From Apium graveolens (lineage: Eukaryota; Streptophyta; Magnoliopsida; Apiales; Apiaceae), in contig NW_027418075.1 in NCBI RefSeq assembly GCF_009905375.1, positions 1 to 64,000 on the forward strand: DNA of 64,000 bases, given 5' to 3'. The position numbers and the translations under genes are program-made. Shown in pieces: positions 45,946-58,059 of the stretch (position 1 is its first letter; every line of letters begins with the position of its first letter). The notes under the pieces are model-generated. The model had not been told where the DNA came from and did not search any database. It saw only the letters and a list, made by a program, of their open reading frames with translations.

Positions 45946-46907
45946 TGTTAGATGTTCAGGTTTATGATGATTGCAGATAAACAGAAGATAAACAGAATGC
46001 AAGTAAACGATTCAAGCTTTGCAGTTTGTTCAGATTTTCCAACAGTGGCTATTTCTCAGGATTAGGTTTGTTAGGGTTTTGTGTAAATCTTGTTTATCTG
46101 GATAAACCTTATCTCAAACAAACTCACCACCTTATCTTATAAATCAAGTTTAAATCTCTCAAGCCTTATCTCTTTACTTGATTTATCTTTTTCAAATGTA
46201 CTAACAGATTAATTTCAAAGTTTTATTCAAATATTTTCAAACAAACTTATCTTCCAATCTTATCTTGTGTTTGAAAATAAATCTGTTAGAACTTTGCTTA
46301 TAAATACAACTCTTCATTTCAGATTTTTAGCTAACACTTTCACGAGAATCTTTCATCATCTGAAATCATTTTCTTGTTTCATACCCGAGATATTCATATC
46401 CAGAAAAACAAGAAACCTAGTTTGAGTTGTAATCAATTTGTTTATTCTTGTACTTGTGTATTCATATCAACTTTGTGTCGGGTTGTGGCAAGCTTGATTT
46501 CAAAGTATAGCAAGGTAGCTAGAAGACTAAGGAATAGCAGTGGGCTAGGTAGCAAGGTAGCTTGGGAAAGGGTTTCTTTCAGGTGCTATATTTGTAATCA
46601 AGGAAAAGACTGTAAGTTCTTTTATTAAAGTTGATATAATACATTCTCTATGCTAGTTGGCATGTGGACTTGGATGTAAGCCATAGACTAGGTGTAGGGG
46701 CCGAACCAAGTAAAAACTTCTGGTGTTTTTACTTTTCAGTTTTCAGCATTCTGCATTTTATTTCTGTTATTTATTTTCTGCAGTGTAATTGAGACTGTCT
46801 CATACCCTGTCTCATTTGTAAAAGGGACTGTCCCATTTGCATAAGAGACTGTCCCATTTGCCTTGGCTGTTAGAATATTATTTTATCTATCGAGCCATCG
46901 AATTTCA
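45946..46907 (+). repeat. 3' LTR of the Sirevirus
   Basis: 962 bp, same ends as the 5' LTR. It differs from it by about 18 single-base changes by eye and no length change. TATA box at 46299-46306, palindromes at 46791-46855. Confidence 0.95.
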
Positions 46908-49900
46908 TTATTGGTGACTTGTAATGCTGAGGAAAGGGAAGATAAAAGATGAGAAATCATCTAGACAGAGGTTATTGCATATATGACAAAAAGATGTAAA
47001 TGGGATGAGGTTGATAGGAGAGATGGATAGAGATGATACATATTAACATAAAATAAATACTTTTTTTTGTTACCATATTAGTGGTTTTATACCAAAAAGT
47101 GTATATATCAATTATTTTCTCCTACTATAAGTAAGTGACAATATATTTATTAATTATACATATTTTAATTATTATAAAAATATTGTTATTTGTCATCAAA
47201 TTTGATATTTTTCTTTAAAACCTATCAATGATATTTGATCAAATAATTGGCAACATATACAGTATGTCATATTGGTACCATTATTTAGATGCACTATAAA
47301 ATTTCCGAATTAAATATTAAAAAAATGTAAACTAAAAAATATATGGATCATGACCATTCATTTATCTTATTAAATAAATTGTATATACTCATGTCATACT
47401 TTAATTATTATATATAAATGGTTATTATAATTATTATTTGTACAAAGTCTTCATTGTTACTACAATTATCAACTAGACAGAGGTTATTGCAGTTATGACA
47501 AAAAGATGTAAATAACATGTTTACTAGGTGACCATCTATCCAAAAATGTATATATCAATTATTTTCTCTTATTATGAGTAACAATATACTAAATAATTTT
47601 ATTTATTTTAATTATTATTAAAATATTTTTTTGTCATCAAATTTAATATTTCCTTCAAAATAGCTCATATTTTATCACACAATTCGGTAACATATACCAT
47701 ATGTCACATTGGTACCATTATTTAGATGGAGTATAAAAATTTATGAATTAAATATTAAAAAAGATGTCAACTAAAAAATGTATGTACTAAGCATGCATGT
47801 ATGTCTTGCTTTGTCTTATTAAATAACTTGTGTATACTAATTTTATACTTTTATTACTATATTTAAATGGTTCAAATGAGTTCAAATTCACAAAAATATA
47901 GTAAAATAAGGGGTTTATATGTATATAAGTACAATACAAACTTTTAATAACAATTAGTATTTAATGACTCTTCAATAATATTTTTTAACACAAGATCACA
48001 TATTTTTAACAAACTAACACACACTATGTTTAACTGCTGATTTCACTGGGTATCTGCTTCTAATTATGCATTGCAAATGCAAAACCTTGCCAGTGTAGCA
48101 ATAATTATAGGCAAAAAAACATACTAATATTATATTGCAGTCAAACATGCCCATGCAATCTCTTGAACATATGAAGAGATATTGAACAAGGGACTGGAAA
48201 AATAATTATGGTCAACAATAAAAAATATTAAAGACTTAAATTCAAATAAAAATTAAATGTTAAAAATTGCAAATATTTTTATAGCAAAGGCCATGGATAG
48301 CCCTCAGCCATGAGAAAAATAAGGAATATAATGCAATTTAAGTTTAATGTCAAATAAGGAATATCATGTGATTAAAGTTTAATGTCAAATCTTGCAGAAC
48401 ATACAAAAATATTTAAATATTGACCAATGCTAGAGCAAAAATTATTCATTACTCCTTACATACAGAAACCAAAACAATTAGAGTTAAAGTAACAATAACT
48501 CGAACAATTAACATCACCAATTTACTGCCCATAATTGTTTTTTTATAAAAGTGAACTTAGACCAAAATATAAATGTACACACTAATTCATTTGGCACAAG
48601 AGTGCAAAGTAAATATATTTTATTACAAACATTTACTAGATCAAAAACTCCAAGTTTTGTATTAATTAAAAATTGGGAAATTAAATATATAAGTCAAAAT
48701 CATATTAAAAATAATTACTAGTTAATACTAGTGTCAAGTGTTGAAAATAGTGTAAAAATAGTGGGCAAGAGTTGTATATTTATCATTGAATTATAAGCAA
48801 ATTAATAAATGCAGACATTCACTTAAAAATAGATTAGTAACGAATTTCATGTACCAAAATTTAGATGGGAGTTTACACATCATACCTTTCAATTAATATT
48901 AATAATAATTAATAATAATAGTAATAATAATAATTAATATTATTGTTAATATTATTAAGAGTAATAGTAAATTTTCTTAGACTTTTTTCAATTTTATTTA
49001 AGATTAAAAATTTACGTTAGTTTAATTTCTAAAATTATAATTATAAGCACTAAAATCAATCTATGTAGTTATTTTTAAGATGACAAGTAAAGTAAGATGG
49101 GAGATAATATTTTTTGACAGTATTCAAATTTTATATGTTACATAAAATATAACTGTAATCAAAATTTAATTCTCTACAAGATATCATGTGTTACTATAAT
49201 AAAAAGCTTTAGTGGGAATTTAAGTTACAAAAATATAACCTCACTTTCATGATTTCATATAGTGGCCACAAAAATATTGTACAAATAAAGTAAAATAACG
49301 AGAAATTCTCTCGTAAGCAAAAGATAGCAAGGGAAAGAAAAAAAATTACAAAAGCATAAATATAATTTTGTGCAAGAAATTATATATTACCAAAATATGA
49401 CGCCATGATAAGGTCAAAATACATGTTTTTTATATAAAATGTAACGCCTTCTATAAGTTTTTACTTTCAAAGTAACGCCACAACGGTTACTAAATGTCAT
49501 GTCAAACATAAGTTACCAAAACATAACTCCTTTTTGATGGTAAATGCTCGGAGTACTTCAAAGGTATGATCTTCAATTTTTTGATTAACATAAATTAAAC
49601 AAATTAATTGATTTTTAGTAGATTACTCACCAAATAAGTGGTTTTATTGATTTCATTAGACTTTGTGATTTCACTGGTTTTATGTTTAACTTTGATCTAT
49701 ATTGAAAAATAAATCAATTGAGTGCCAACAATATTAAGTACTTCACATTCTTCTATATAATAAGTCCGTATATTTGTTTAAAATGGTTTTATCATATGGG
49801 TGGCTTATGATTTTATTTTATGGCTCTATTTTGCTAGGCCTAATTGTGCTGACTACTATGAATTTTTTATGATGTGTTGTAGTTAACTTTTGGTTATAGG

Positions 49901-50960
49901 TCAGCCATGGTGATCCTCGAAACCAAAGGAAAAAAGTTTTTCAAATAGACCGGCTGTGGATGATTGGAGGCAGATCTTATCACCAAGAGATCTATACAAC
50001 CAATAAGATTTTAGAACAAATTATGACAATGCTAAGTGTTATGGCATCATGTCAATTGGCGAAGATGACATACATAAAAGCATTAAATGCATTAAATATA
50101 GTGTGTAGTTAACTACCAATCATGTTAATTGGAAACTGAATGACGTTTTCTTTAAATCACAACATGACACAAGTGAAGCTGACACTGTTTGTCCAATTTT
50201 CCTATTTTTTTCATAAGGGTTTGTAAAGTTCAGTTATAGAGTATTATATAGATTCTTCTTGACTTCGTGCCCATAACATATTTATATTTTAGTCAAATAA
50301 ATGTCGCCTAATATTTCTTGTCTTGTATATCGCGATAGGAGTGGGCAGTTTTTCTTTGTGTCATTAATATTATGCTGAGAAGTTTTATGAACTATAGAGA
50401 AATGACATTAGTGTTAGATGATATCAGCTTCTCTGATAAGACCATTAATGCAAGCTACTTAAACAGAGGCTAAATGCAACTTGTTTTTCTGTTGCTCCAA
50501 CTAGGTCAAAACCAATTCTTTTACTTAGATACAGAGTTGTACTTCAACGACATTGATTCTACTAGGCAATAGAATCGTCTCAGAGGCCCTACAACAAGGT
50601 AGTGATCACTTTGACCTAGATTTTCTACAACGCTGTCCCATCTTAAAGTCAAAACAAATTCTTTCACTTTGATCACTTTGAACTGTCCCATCTTAAAGTG
50701 ATCTCTCCGAGTCTTCGTACAAACCATATAACCTGTATATCCAAATACGAATCCTCACTTCATAATTCTTCTAATGATAATACTCAAATTCCTTTCACGA
50801 AATGTTGTTGCCTAGTGAAACGAGTCTGGTTCATATACAATTAACTTTGATCCAGGTTTTTGTATTTTATCGTTGATTACATGGTTAAGCTTGCAACAAA
50901 TTTATCGCTTCGAACATTGCATGTAAATAAAAAATTATACTTTCACTAGAATATTTTCAT
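46908..50960 (+). repeat. R2 repeat, unit 2a
   Basis: Continues the R2 unit split by the Sirevirus (TTATTGGTGACTTGTAATGC). The subunit motif ATGACAAAAAGATGTAAAT is at 46984 and 47497. It is AT-rich with intron-like sequence. Collinear with 10989-15650 but without the SINE. The YTH fragment is at 49900. Confidence 0.7.
49900..50473 (+). pseudogene. YTH-domain (ECT-like) gene fragment, R2 copy 4
   Basis: Same exon start (TTATAG/GTCAGCC). It reads FRTNYDNAKCYGIMSIGEDD then IHKSIKCIKYSV and a TAG (50106-50108) exactly where YTH domains have the first aromatic-cage Trp. The frame goes on TTNHVNWKLNDVFFKSQHD and TVCPIFLFFS. SGQF follows near 50340. The C-terminal tail LRSFMNYREMTLVLDDISFS is open to TAA 50471 and matches the NY...T.LDD.xF end of plant YTH proteins. 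About 110 bp present in copy 1 are deleted before this tail. It cannot encode a working reader. Confidence 0.75.
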
Positions 50961-52396
50961 GTATTTAGACAACGCCTTCATTGTTACTACAATTATTATG
51001 TAGAGACAGGTTATTGCAGTTATGACAAAAAGACGTAAATCGGATGAGGTTGATGGGAGAGACTAATACATATCATTGCGTACATGGGAGAGACGAGTAC
51101 ATATCATTTCGTACATTAATATAAAATATGTACTTTATTGTGGTTACCACATTAGGTGGTTATTATTAGGGAAATAAACTAATAAAAAGTTTACTAGGTC
51201 AAGATATATGCAAAAATGTATATATGAATTATTTTCACTTATTATAAGTAAGTGGCAATATATTTAATAAATATCCATATTTTAATTATTATAAAAATAT
51301 TGTTGTTTGTCATCAAGTCCAATATTTTTCTTCAAAACCTATCAATGATATTTTATCACACAATTAGCTAACATATACCATATGTCACATCAGTACCATT
51401 ATTTATATGCAGTATAAAAATTAATGAATTAAATATCAACTAAAAAATGTATGCATTAAGCATGCATGTATGTCATAACCATTCAATTCACTTATTAAAT
51501 AACTTGTATATACTCCTGTCATACTTTAATTATTAAATTTAAACGGTTAAAATGAGTTCAAATTCACAAAAATATAATAAAATAAGGAGTTTACATGTAT
51601 ATAAGTACAATACCAACTTTTAATAACAATAAATGTTGAATGACACATCAATAATATTTAAATGTGAAAAACCACAAATATTTTTAAAGCAAGGGCCATT
51701 GATGGCCTCAGCCATGAAAAACAAGGAATATCATGTGCCACACAGCAAAAAATATTCCTTACATACAGATGCATAACAATTAGAGTTAAAGTAACAATAA
51801 GTGGTTCAATTTAGAACATGCGTGTGCATTGCAGCTTTATAAACCTAGTTATATTAAAATAATTAATAAACATGTCCATTACGATGCCTTATAAAGCTAG
51901 TTATATTAAAATAATGAATAAACATATCCATTACAATTAGATCAGAGTTAAAGTAACAATAACTAGTTCAATTTAGAACAAGGGTGTGCATTGCACTGTT
52001 ATAAAGCTAGTTATATTAAAATAATGAATAAACATTACGGCCCATAATTATTTTTTTTTAAAGTGAACCTAGACAAAAATATAAATGTATACCACAATTC
52101 ATTTGGTGCAAGTGCCCAAGGTAAATATATTTTATTAGAAATATTTACTAGATCACAAACTCCAAGTTTTGTATTGACTCAAAATTGTGAATTGAAATAT
52201 ATAACTAAATTCATATTACAAAGGCTTACCATGTAATATCCAATCTAAATATGTGTCCAAGTATAAGCAAATCAATGAATTACATGCATGAACGTAGACA
52301 CTCAATTAAAAATATATTAGTAACAAATTTCATGCACCAAAATTTAGATTCGAGTGTACATGTCATATCTTTCAATTAATATTAATAATAATAATA

Positions 52397-52427
<31 letters not shown>

Positions 52428-53205
52428 TTTAATATTATTGTTAATATTATTAAGTGTAGAAGTAATTCTGCATAGAATTTTTTCAATTTAATATAAAATT
52501 AGAAAATTTACATTAGTTAAATTTCTCAAATTATTATTTTAAGTACTAAAATCCATTTGTGTAGTCATTTTTAAGATGAAAAGTAAAGTAATACCGAAGA
52601 TAATATTGTTTCACTGTATACAAATTTTAGATGTTACATAAAATATAAATGTAATCAAAATTTAATTTTGTACAAAATATTATGTGTTAGTATGATAAAG
52701 CTTTAGTGAGAATTTAAGTTACCAAAATGTAACCTCATTTTCATGAATTCATATACTAGCTACCAAAATATTGTACAAATAAATAGAAATCATTTTTTTA
52801 CAAAAAAATAAAAATATAATTTTGTGCAACAAATTATATATTACCAAAATATGATGTCATGATAAGGTCAAAATATATATTTTTATATAAAAAGTAAGGC
52901 CTTCTATAGGTTTTTATTTTCAAAGTAATGCCCCTGTTATATTCCACCAACACATAAAGTTTTTTTAATGGTTATATTCCATCAAGCACATGATTAAAAA
53001 ACTACATTCAACTTTTGTAATCATACTTCTTAGAAAGATGCTTAGAAAGATGTTTTAATGGGAAATGTTAAGAGAGATTATTTGGTGAGCGAGAAGAAGA
53101 AGAAAAGGTTATCATCTTAAAAAATATATGTATGTTTATATTTAGTATTTTTTTCATCCTGGATAAATTATGGCATGTCATGCAATTATAAATTTGATAA
53201 AGAAC
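50961..53205 (+). repeat. R2 repeat, unit 2b (empty site of the Helitron; truncated)
   Basis: Begins with AGACAACGCCTTCATTGTTAC. It contains the uninterrupted counterpart of the Helitron insertion (51113-51130) and of the SINE insertion (near 52608). A segment around GTTATATTAAAATAATGAATAAAC is repeated three times between 51840 and 52035. It ends at AATTTGATAAAGAACAAAG before reaching the YTH exon. Confidence 0.65.
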
Positions 53206-54254
53206 AAAGCTTTATACCAGTACATCGCACTGGCTATTTGTAAATTGTTATTATAAATATTTTAATTCTAATTTTATTTATTTTTAAATATTTTAATATT
53301 ATTCTAAATAAATTTAACTTCAGTTAATTTTATAAATTAAAATTAATAATGTATCTTATAATATACTTATTATATTTTACTTTATGTTTTGATTTCAAAA
53401 TAATATTTGTTCTTTATATTTTTAAATAATTTTGTCTATAGTTGTATCTCATACATTTATTTATCTTTTTAGTTATTTCATTTTTCCTAAAATATGATTC
53501 TAATAAAAAAAATTTGTAATTAAATAATCAATGTGTGTCTTGTGAATTCAAGTTTTTTTTAATGGAATGTTTGTTTGTTGTAATATCTCATGTAATAATT
53601 AATTGATGTAATTTATGTGTACATTATTTAGGTATTTGTTCTTATTATTTGTTCTTTTGTCTTTATAACTTTTTAATATTTGTTTTTGGTTTTTATTTAA
53701 AGTAATTACATATAATAAATGATTAGAATGAATTTTTATAAACAAATTACATCTTTATTTGTTGAATTTATTAGGAAAACTATTGTTTTTTTTTTAAATA
53801 TTTTTTTTTTACTTTGAACTCTGTATGTATTAATTAATTGATATAACTTATTTGTACATTTTTTTATATTTTTTTATTTATAAATTTGTTCTTTATGTTT
53901 GTTTGTTTATATAGCTTTTTGATATTTGTTTAGGATTTTTGTATAAAATAATTACATATTATAAATGAGTAGAATTGGTATAATTGAAAAAACAACATTT
54001 TTATTTCATGAGATTAGTTTTACTTTGAACTTAAGTACTTTAACTTAAACTTGAGTGAGGTTGTTTTAGTAATTTGTTTCATTTTTCTTTAAATATTATT
54101 TTGTTTTGTTGTACTTTGAACTTCATATATTAATTAATTGATGTAACTTAATTGTGTATTTTTGTTATTTTTTATTTATGTAATTATTCTTTATATATGT
54201 TTGTTTGTTTCTATCATTTTTTTATATTTGTTTATGGGTTCTTTATATTTTTTT
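53206..54254. repeat. T-rich spacer with about 300-bp diverged tandem repeats
   Basis: Three diverged copies of a module with TTGAACT...TTAATTAATTGATGTAACTT, TTTGTTTGTTTATATAG and ATAATTACATAT lie near 53590-53760, 53815-53960 and 54115-54240. No coding. A hairpin-like CCAGTACATCGCACTGG is at 53217-53233, at the junction with R2. Confidence 0.5.
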
Positions 54255-54424
54255 ATTTAAGTTTAAATTTAAAAACGAGAATATATACATTATAACTATC
54301 AAAGTAGTAATTTAAACAAATGTCTAACACATGATAATTAAAAATAAATGTCGATATTCTATAATTTTTAATTTCACTTAAACCTCATAAAGATACTTAA
54401 TTTAATTATATTTATGTCTGAATA
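54255..54424. repeat. Left flank of LARD copy III
   Basis: Homologous to 1025-1192 and 26735-26906 (AACGAGAATATATACATTATAAC) and ends in GAATA at 54420-54424. Confidence 0.75.
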
Positions 54425-55195
54425 TGAAATACCCCGACTTTTTTTAGACAATAAAATATACTTAAATATCAAACTAAAACTACAAATTTTATTCATGTTT
54501 CTAATAAGTCTCAAATAAGCATAGGCAATTTTTTAATCTCAAACATAAATAGCATTATATAACAAATCTTGAGAGCGTTCCTATATAAACATAATCACTA
54601 AAATATTATTCCAAACTAAGCTAGTCCTTGTTCCAAAAGCTTAATATATCAAAATTTTGTAAGTAATTAACCAAAGAGCCCAGCAAGAAACAGCTCGGGC
54701 CATCGTGACACAGTTTTATAATTTTCCTTACGAAGGTATCATAAGTGTGTGCCCTTGCATTCTCTAAGTATAAAAAGCAACTTCCCAAACTATATGCACA
54801 AAAATATTTTAAAGATTTTAAAATAAAGTAAAGTGTTAAGAGTTAACTTACCTCAGTCACTTGAATGAATCCAAATATAATGCCAAATAATCCTAATTTA
54901 AATAGATGAAACAAAATATAATTAATATATAATACCAATTATTTTAAAAATGACATGTATATAAGATGAGGCATAATAACTTTGTCCACACATGTATTCT
55001 CAGTGTAAAGGTCACTAATGATAAAATTATACAACCCTTATACTAAATGTTCATGCTGACAATAAGGGAAAAATAAATAAATAAAACATGTAAGTAAACT
55101 TCTTAAACTTATAAATATTAACATATACTTATGTATATAAAAATATATATAACTTATGAAAAACACATTATTTGCATAATCACATTATTCCTGAA

Positions 55196-55254
<59 letters not shown>

Positions 55255-56147
55255 GACATAATAATAATAATAATAATACATGAGGGACAAGTGCATAAAT
55301 TATTTAGTGAGAGAGGAAAGGTGTAAAGTATCTTAACAACAAATATACCATTCCAAAAAATTCAATTTTTCATAATATGCAAAAACTATTTTTAATTATT
55401 TATAACATAAATATATTAATATACATTTGTAAAAAGAATTTTCTCACGTTTACCTTGCATAAAATGTAATTACACACAAATATTTATGTACAAAATACTA
55501 TGACATAACTCATGTGAAATTAATAACTAAAATTTGTTGATGTGATTACATTAGAAAATAATTACCAAAACTAGCACATAGATAACAAAACATATAAACA
55601 CCTATAAAATAACAAGTAAAATAAGGTGTTTAATGGTAGGTTTGTAGGCAAGACCTCTAACTATGGCACATAGACTTAAATAGCATGGAAAGAAATTAGC
55701 AGTGTCAAAACATATATACATTCATATGAGAGCACTTAATTGTATATACAAGTCAGAGAGTGAAAATACATGTAATATTATAAAATATAGAATGAAGTAG
55801 AACCTACCTAGTAGGAGAGTCACTGTACAAAGAGAAAAATAAAATTAGTAAGGATTATATAGAACTATTGGTTGAACTTATTTCCTAATTTACTGTGCCT
55901 GTACTCACCCAGCATTTGAAATTCATACCCACTTTCAGTGAACACGTCTTATGAGCACTGCTACTTTTTACCCACTAATAACAACAAACTTAAAAATTAA
56001 AACAAAAGTTAATTATTATTTTTAAATCTAATTATTTTAATTTTCAAAACATATAACTCTATCAAATAAATTTTATAATTTACAAGAACAATTAATATCA
56101 ATATATAAAATATAAAATATTTTAATATAAAAATCTGGGATATTACT
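54425..56147 (-). mobile_element. LARD copy III, left LTR
   Basis: Starts TGAAATACCCCGAC and ends GATATTACT (the last base is changed from A). It carries an interrupted TAA tract at 55198-55278. Homologous to the LTRs of copies I and II. Confidence 0.75.
55198..55278. repeat. (TAA)n microsatellite in LARD LTR
   Basis: About 80 bp, interrupted once by AGACATA. Confidence 0.95.
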
Positions 56148-56396
56148 TTCTACCCTCCTTAAAAAAATTTGCTCTCAAAATTTAAACATGCAAAATATAT
56201 TTAAATATACCAAAAATATTTCAGTGTCAAGAAACATAAACCAAAAATAGAAGTAGTTTTTTTATAACACACCCAACTAAACTCACACGCCACCGCATGC
56301 ACATAACTTAGGTCAAGCATCACTACTCACACGTCAAGCCCAGTCTAAAGTAAGGTAACCTAAGCTCTCAATACCATCTAGGCTCTGAATACCAAC
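56148..56396 (-). mobile_element. LARD copy III internal region
   Basis: About 250 bp, non-coding. The minus-strand purine tract AAGGAGGGTAGAA is next to the 3' LTR. Two PBS-like motifs lie at 56362-56375 and 56380-56393. Confidence 0.6.
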
Positions 56397-57385
56397 TCTA
56401 ATACCCGAACTTTTTTTAAACAATAAATTATACCTAAATATCAAACTAAAACTACAAATTTTATTAATGCTTACCATAAGTCTCAAATAAGCCTACACAA
56501 TTTTTTATTTCCAAACATAAATAGCATTATATAGCAAATTTTGAGAGACGCGCCTCAAATACAAACATAATCACTAAAACATTATTCGAAAGCAAGTTCA
56601 AATCAAGTTCACCTTTAACATGTGCCAAAAGCTAAGCACCTGAAAGTAATGAGCCAAAGAGCCCAACAATAAAATAATTCTAAACTAGTGGATCAAGTAT
56701 CTTAATTTTATAAAACCAAAATTATTATCTGAAAATTCATATGACATAAAATATAACATAATTCTACAGCTCGCTAAGCCACAAATACCTGCTAACACAG
56801 TATCAAAAGTTCATGATTTCTGTCAATAATGGGCAGTAAGGTGTTATAGGTTTGTGCCCTAACGAAGGCATCATAATTAGCACTCTATTCCGTAACTATA
56901 AGCAATCACTAATTGGTTCACAAGTGAATTCTTGTATCTAAAACACTCTACTTGATCCATAAATTTTTATATAAAAATAGTGCAAAAATATATTAAATAT
57001 TTTAAAATAAAGTAAAGTATGAAGAGTTAAGTTACCTCAGTCACTTCAATGAATCCAAATATAAGTGCCAAATAAATCCTAATTTAAATAGATGAAATAA
57101 AATATAACTAATATATAATACCAACTATTTTAAAAATGACATTTACATAAGATGAGGGCATAGTCAGTATGTCCCCACATATTGTAAGTGCAAAGGTCAG
57201 CTAATGATAAAATTATACAACAATTATGCTAAGTGCTCATTAGGACAACAAGGGAAAAATAAATAAATAAAACACCTAAGTAAACTTCTTGTACTTATAA
57301 ATACAAGCTAGCATATACTTATGTACACAAAAAATTATATTACTTATAAAAAACACAATAACTTCCTAATCACATTATACCTCAA

Positions 57386-57483
<98 letters not shown>

Positions 57484-58059
57484 GTACATGAGGGATAAGT
57501 GCATAAATCATTTAGTGGGAGAGAAAAGGTGTAAAGTATCTTAACAACAAGTATACCATGTGATTTCCAATCTAAAACTAATTCCAGCAAATTCAAATTT
57601 TCTCAATATGCAAAAACTATTTTTAATTATATATAACATAAAAATATGAATGTACATTTGTAAAAAGAACTATCTCATATTTACCTTGCATAAAACTATG
57701 ACATAACTCATGTGAAATTAATAACTAAAATTTGTTGATGTGATTACATTAGAAAATAATTACCAAAATTAGATAGATAAAAAAAACTTATAAACACCTA
57801 TAAAATAACAATAAAATAAGCTCTTTAATGATAGATATGTAGGCAAGGCCTTTAACCATCGCACATACACTTAAATAGCATGGAAAGAAATCAAGAGTGT
57901 CAAAACATATATACATGAAACAGGGGAGCATTTAATTGTATATACAAGTCACATAGTAAAACATGCATGTAATATTATAAAATATAGAATGAAGAAGAAC
58001 GGACCTAGTAGGAGAGTCAGTGTACAAAGAGAAAAAAAACTAGTAAGGATTATATAGAA
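56397..58059 (-). mobile_element. LARD copy III, right LTR (interrupted by MULE3)
   Basis: Starts TCTAATACCC, has the longest TAA tract (57388-57482) and ends in TATATAGAA (58051-58059) at MULE3. The rest of the LTR is missing because MULE3 runs directly into R2 at 60462. Confidence 0.75.
57388..57482. repeat. (TAA)n microsatellite in LARD LTR, longest tract
   Basis: About 95 bp of essentially perfect TAA repeat. The long poly-Ile frame it creates on the other strand is an artefact. Confidence 0.95.

Larger units (their letters stand above)
37423..46907 (+). mobile_element. Sirevirus-type Ty1/copia retrotransposon, near full length
   Basis: 9485 bp with two 962-bp LTRs and a perfect target duplication TTATT (37418-37422, 46908-46912). 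The order is LTR, PBS, gag, pol (PR-IN-RT-RH), a third ORF, polypurine tract, LTR. Sirevirus traits are the gag coiled coil, the extra ORF after pol, doubled purine tracts and palindromes in the LTR. Empty sites in R2 at 36210-36230 and 60480-60500 read GAGAATTATTGGTGAC. By eye I count about 18 substitutions and no indels between the LTRs, so it is a young insertion. Stops in gag, pol and ORF3 make autonomy doubtful. Confidence 0.95.
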
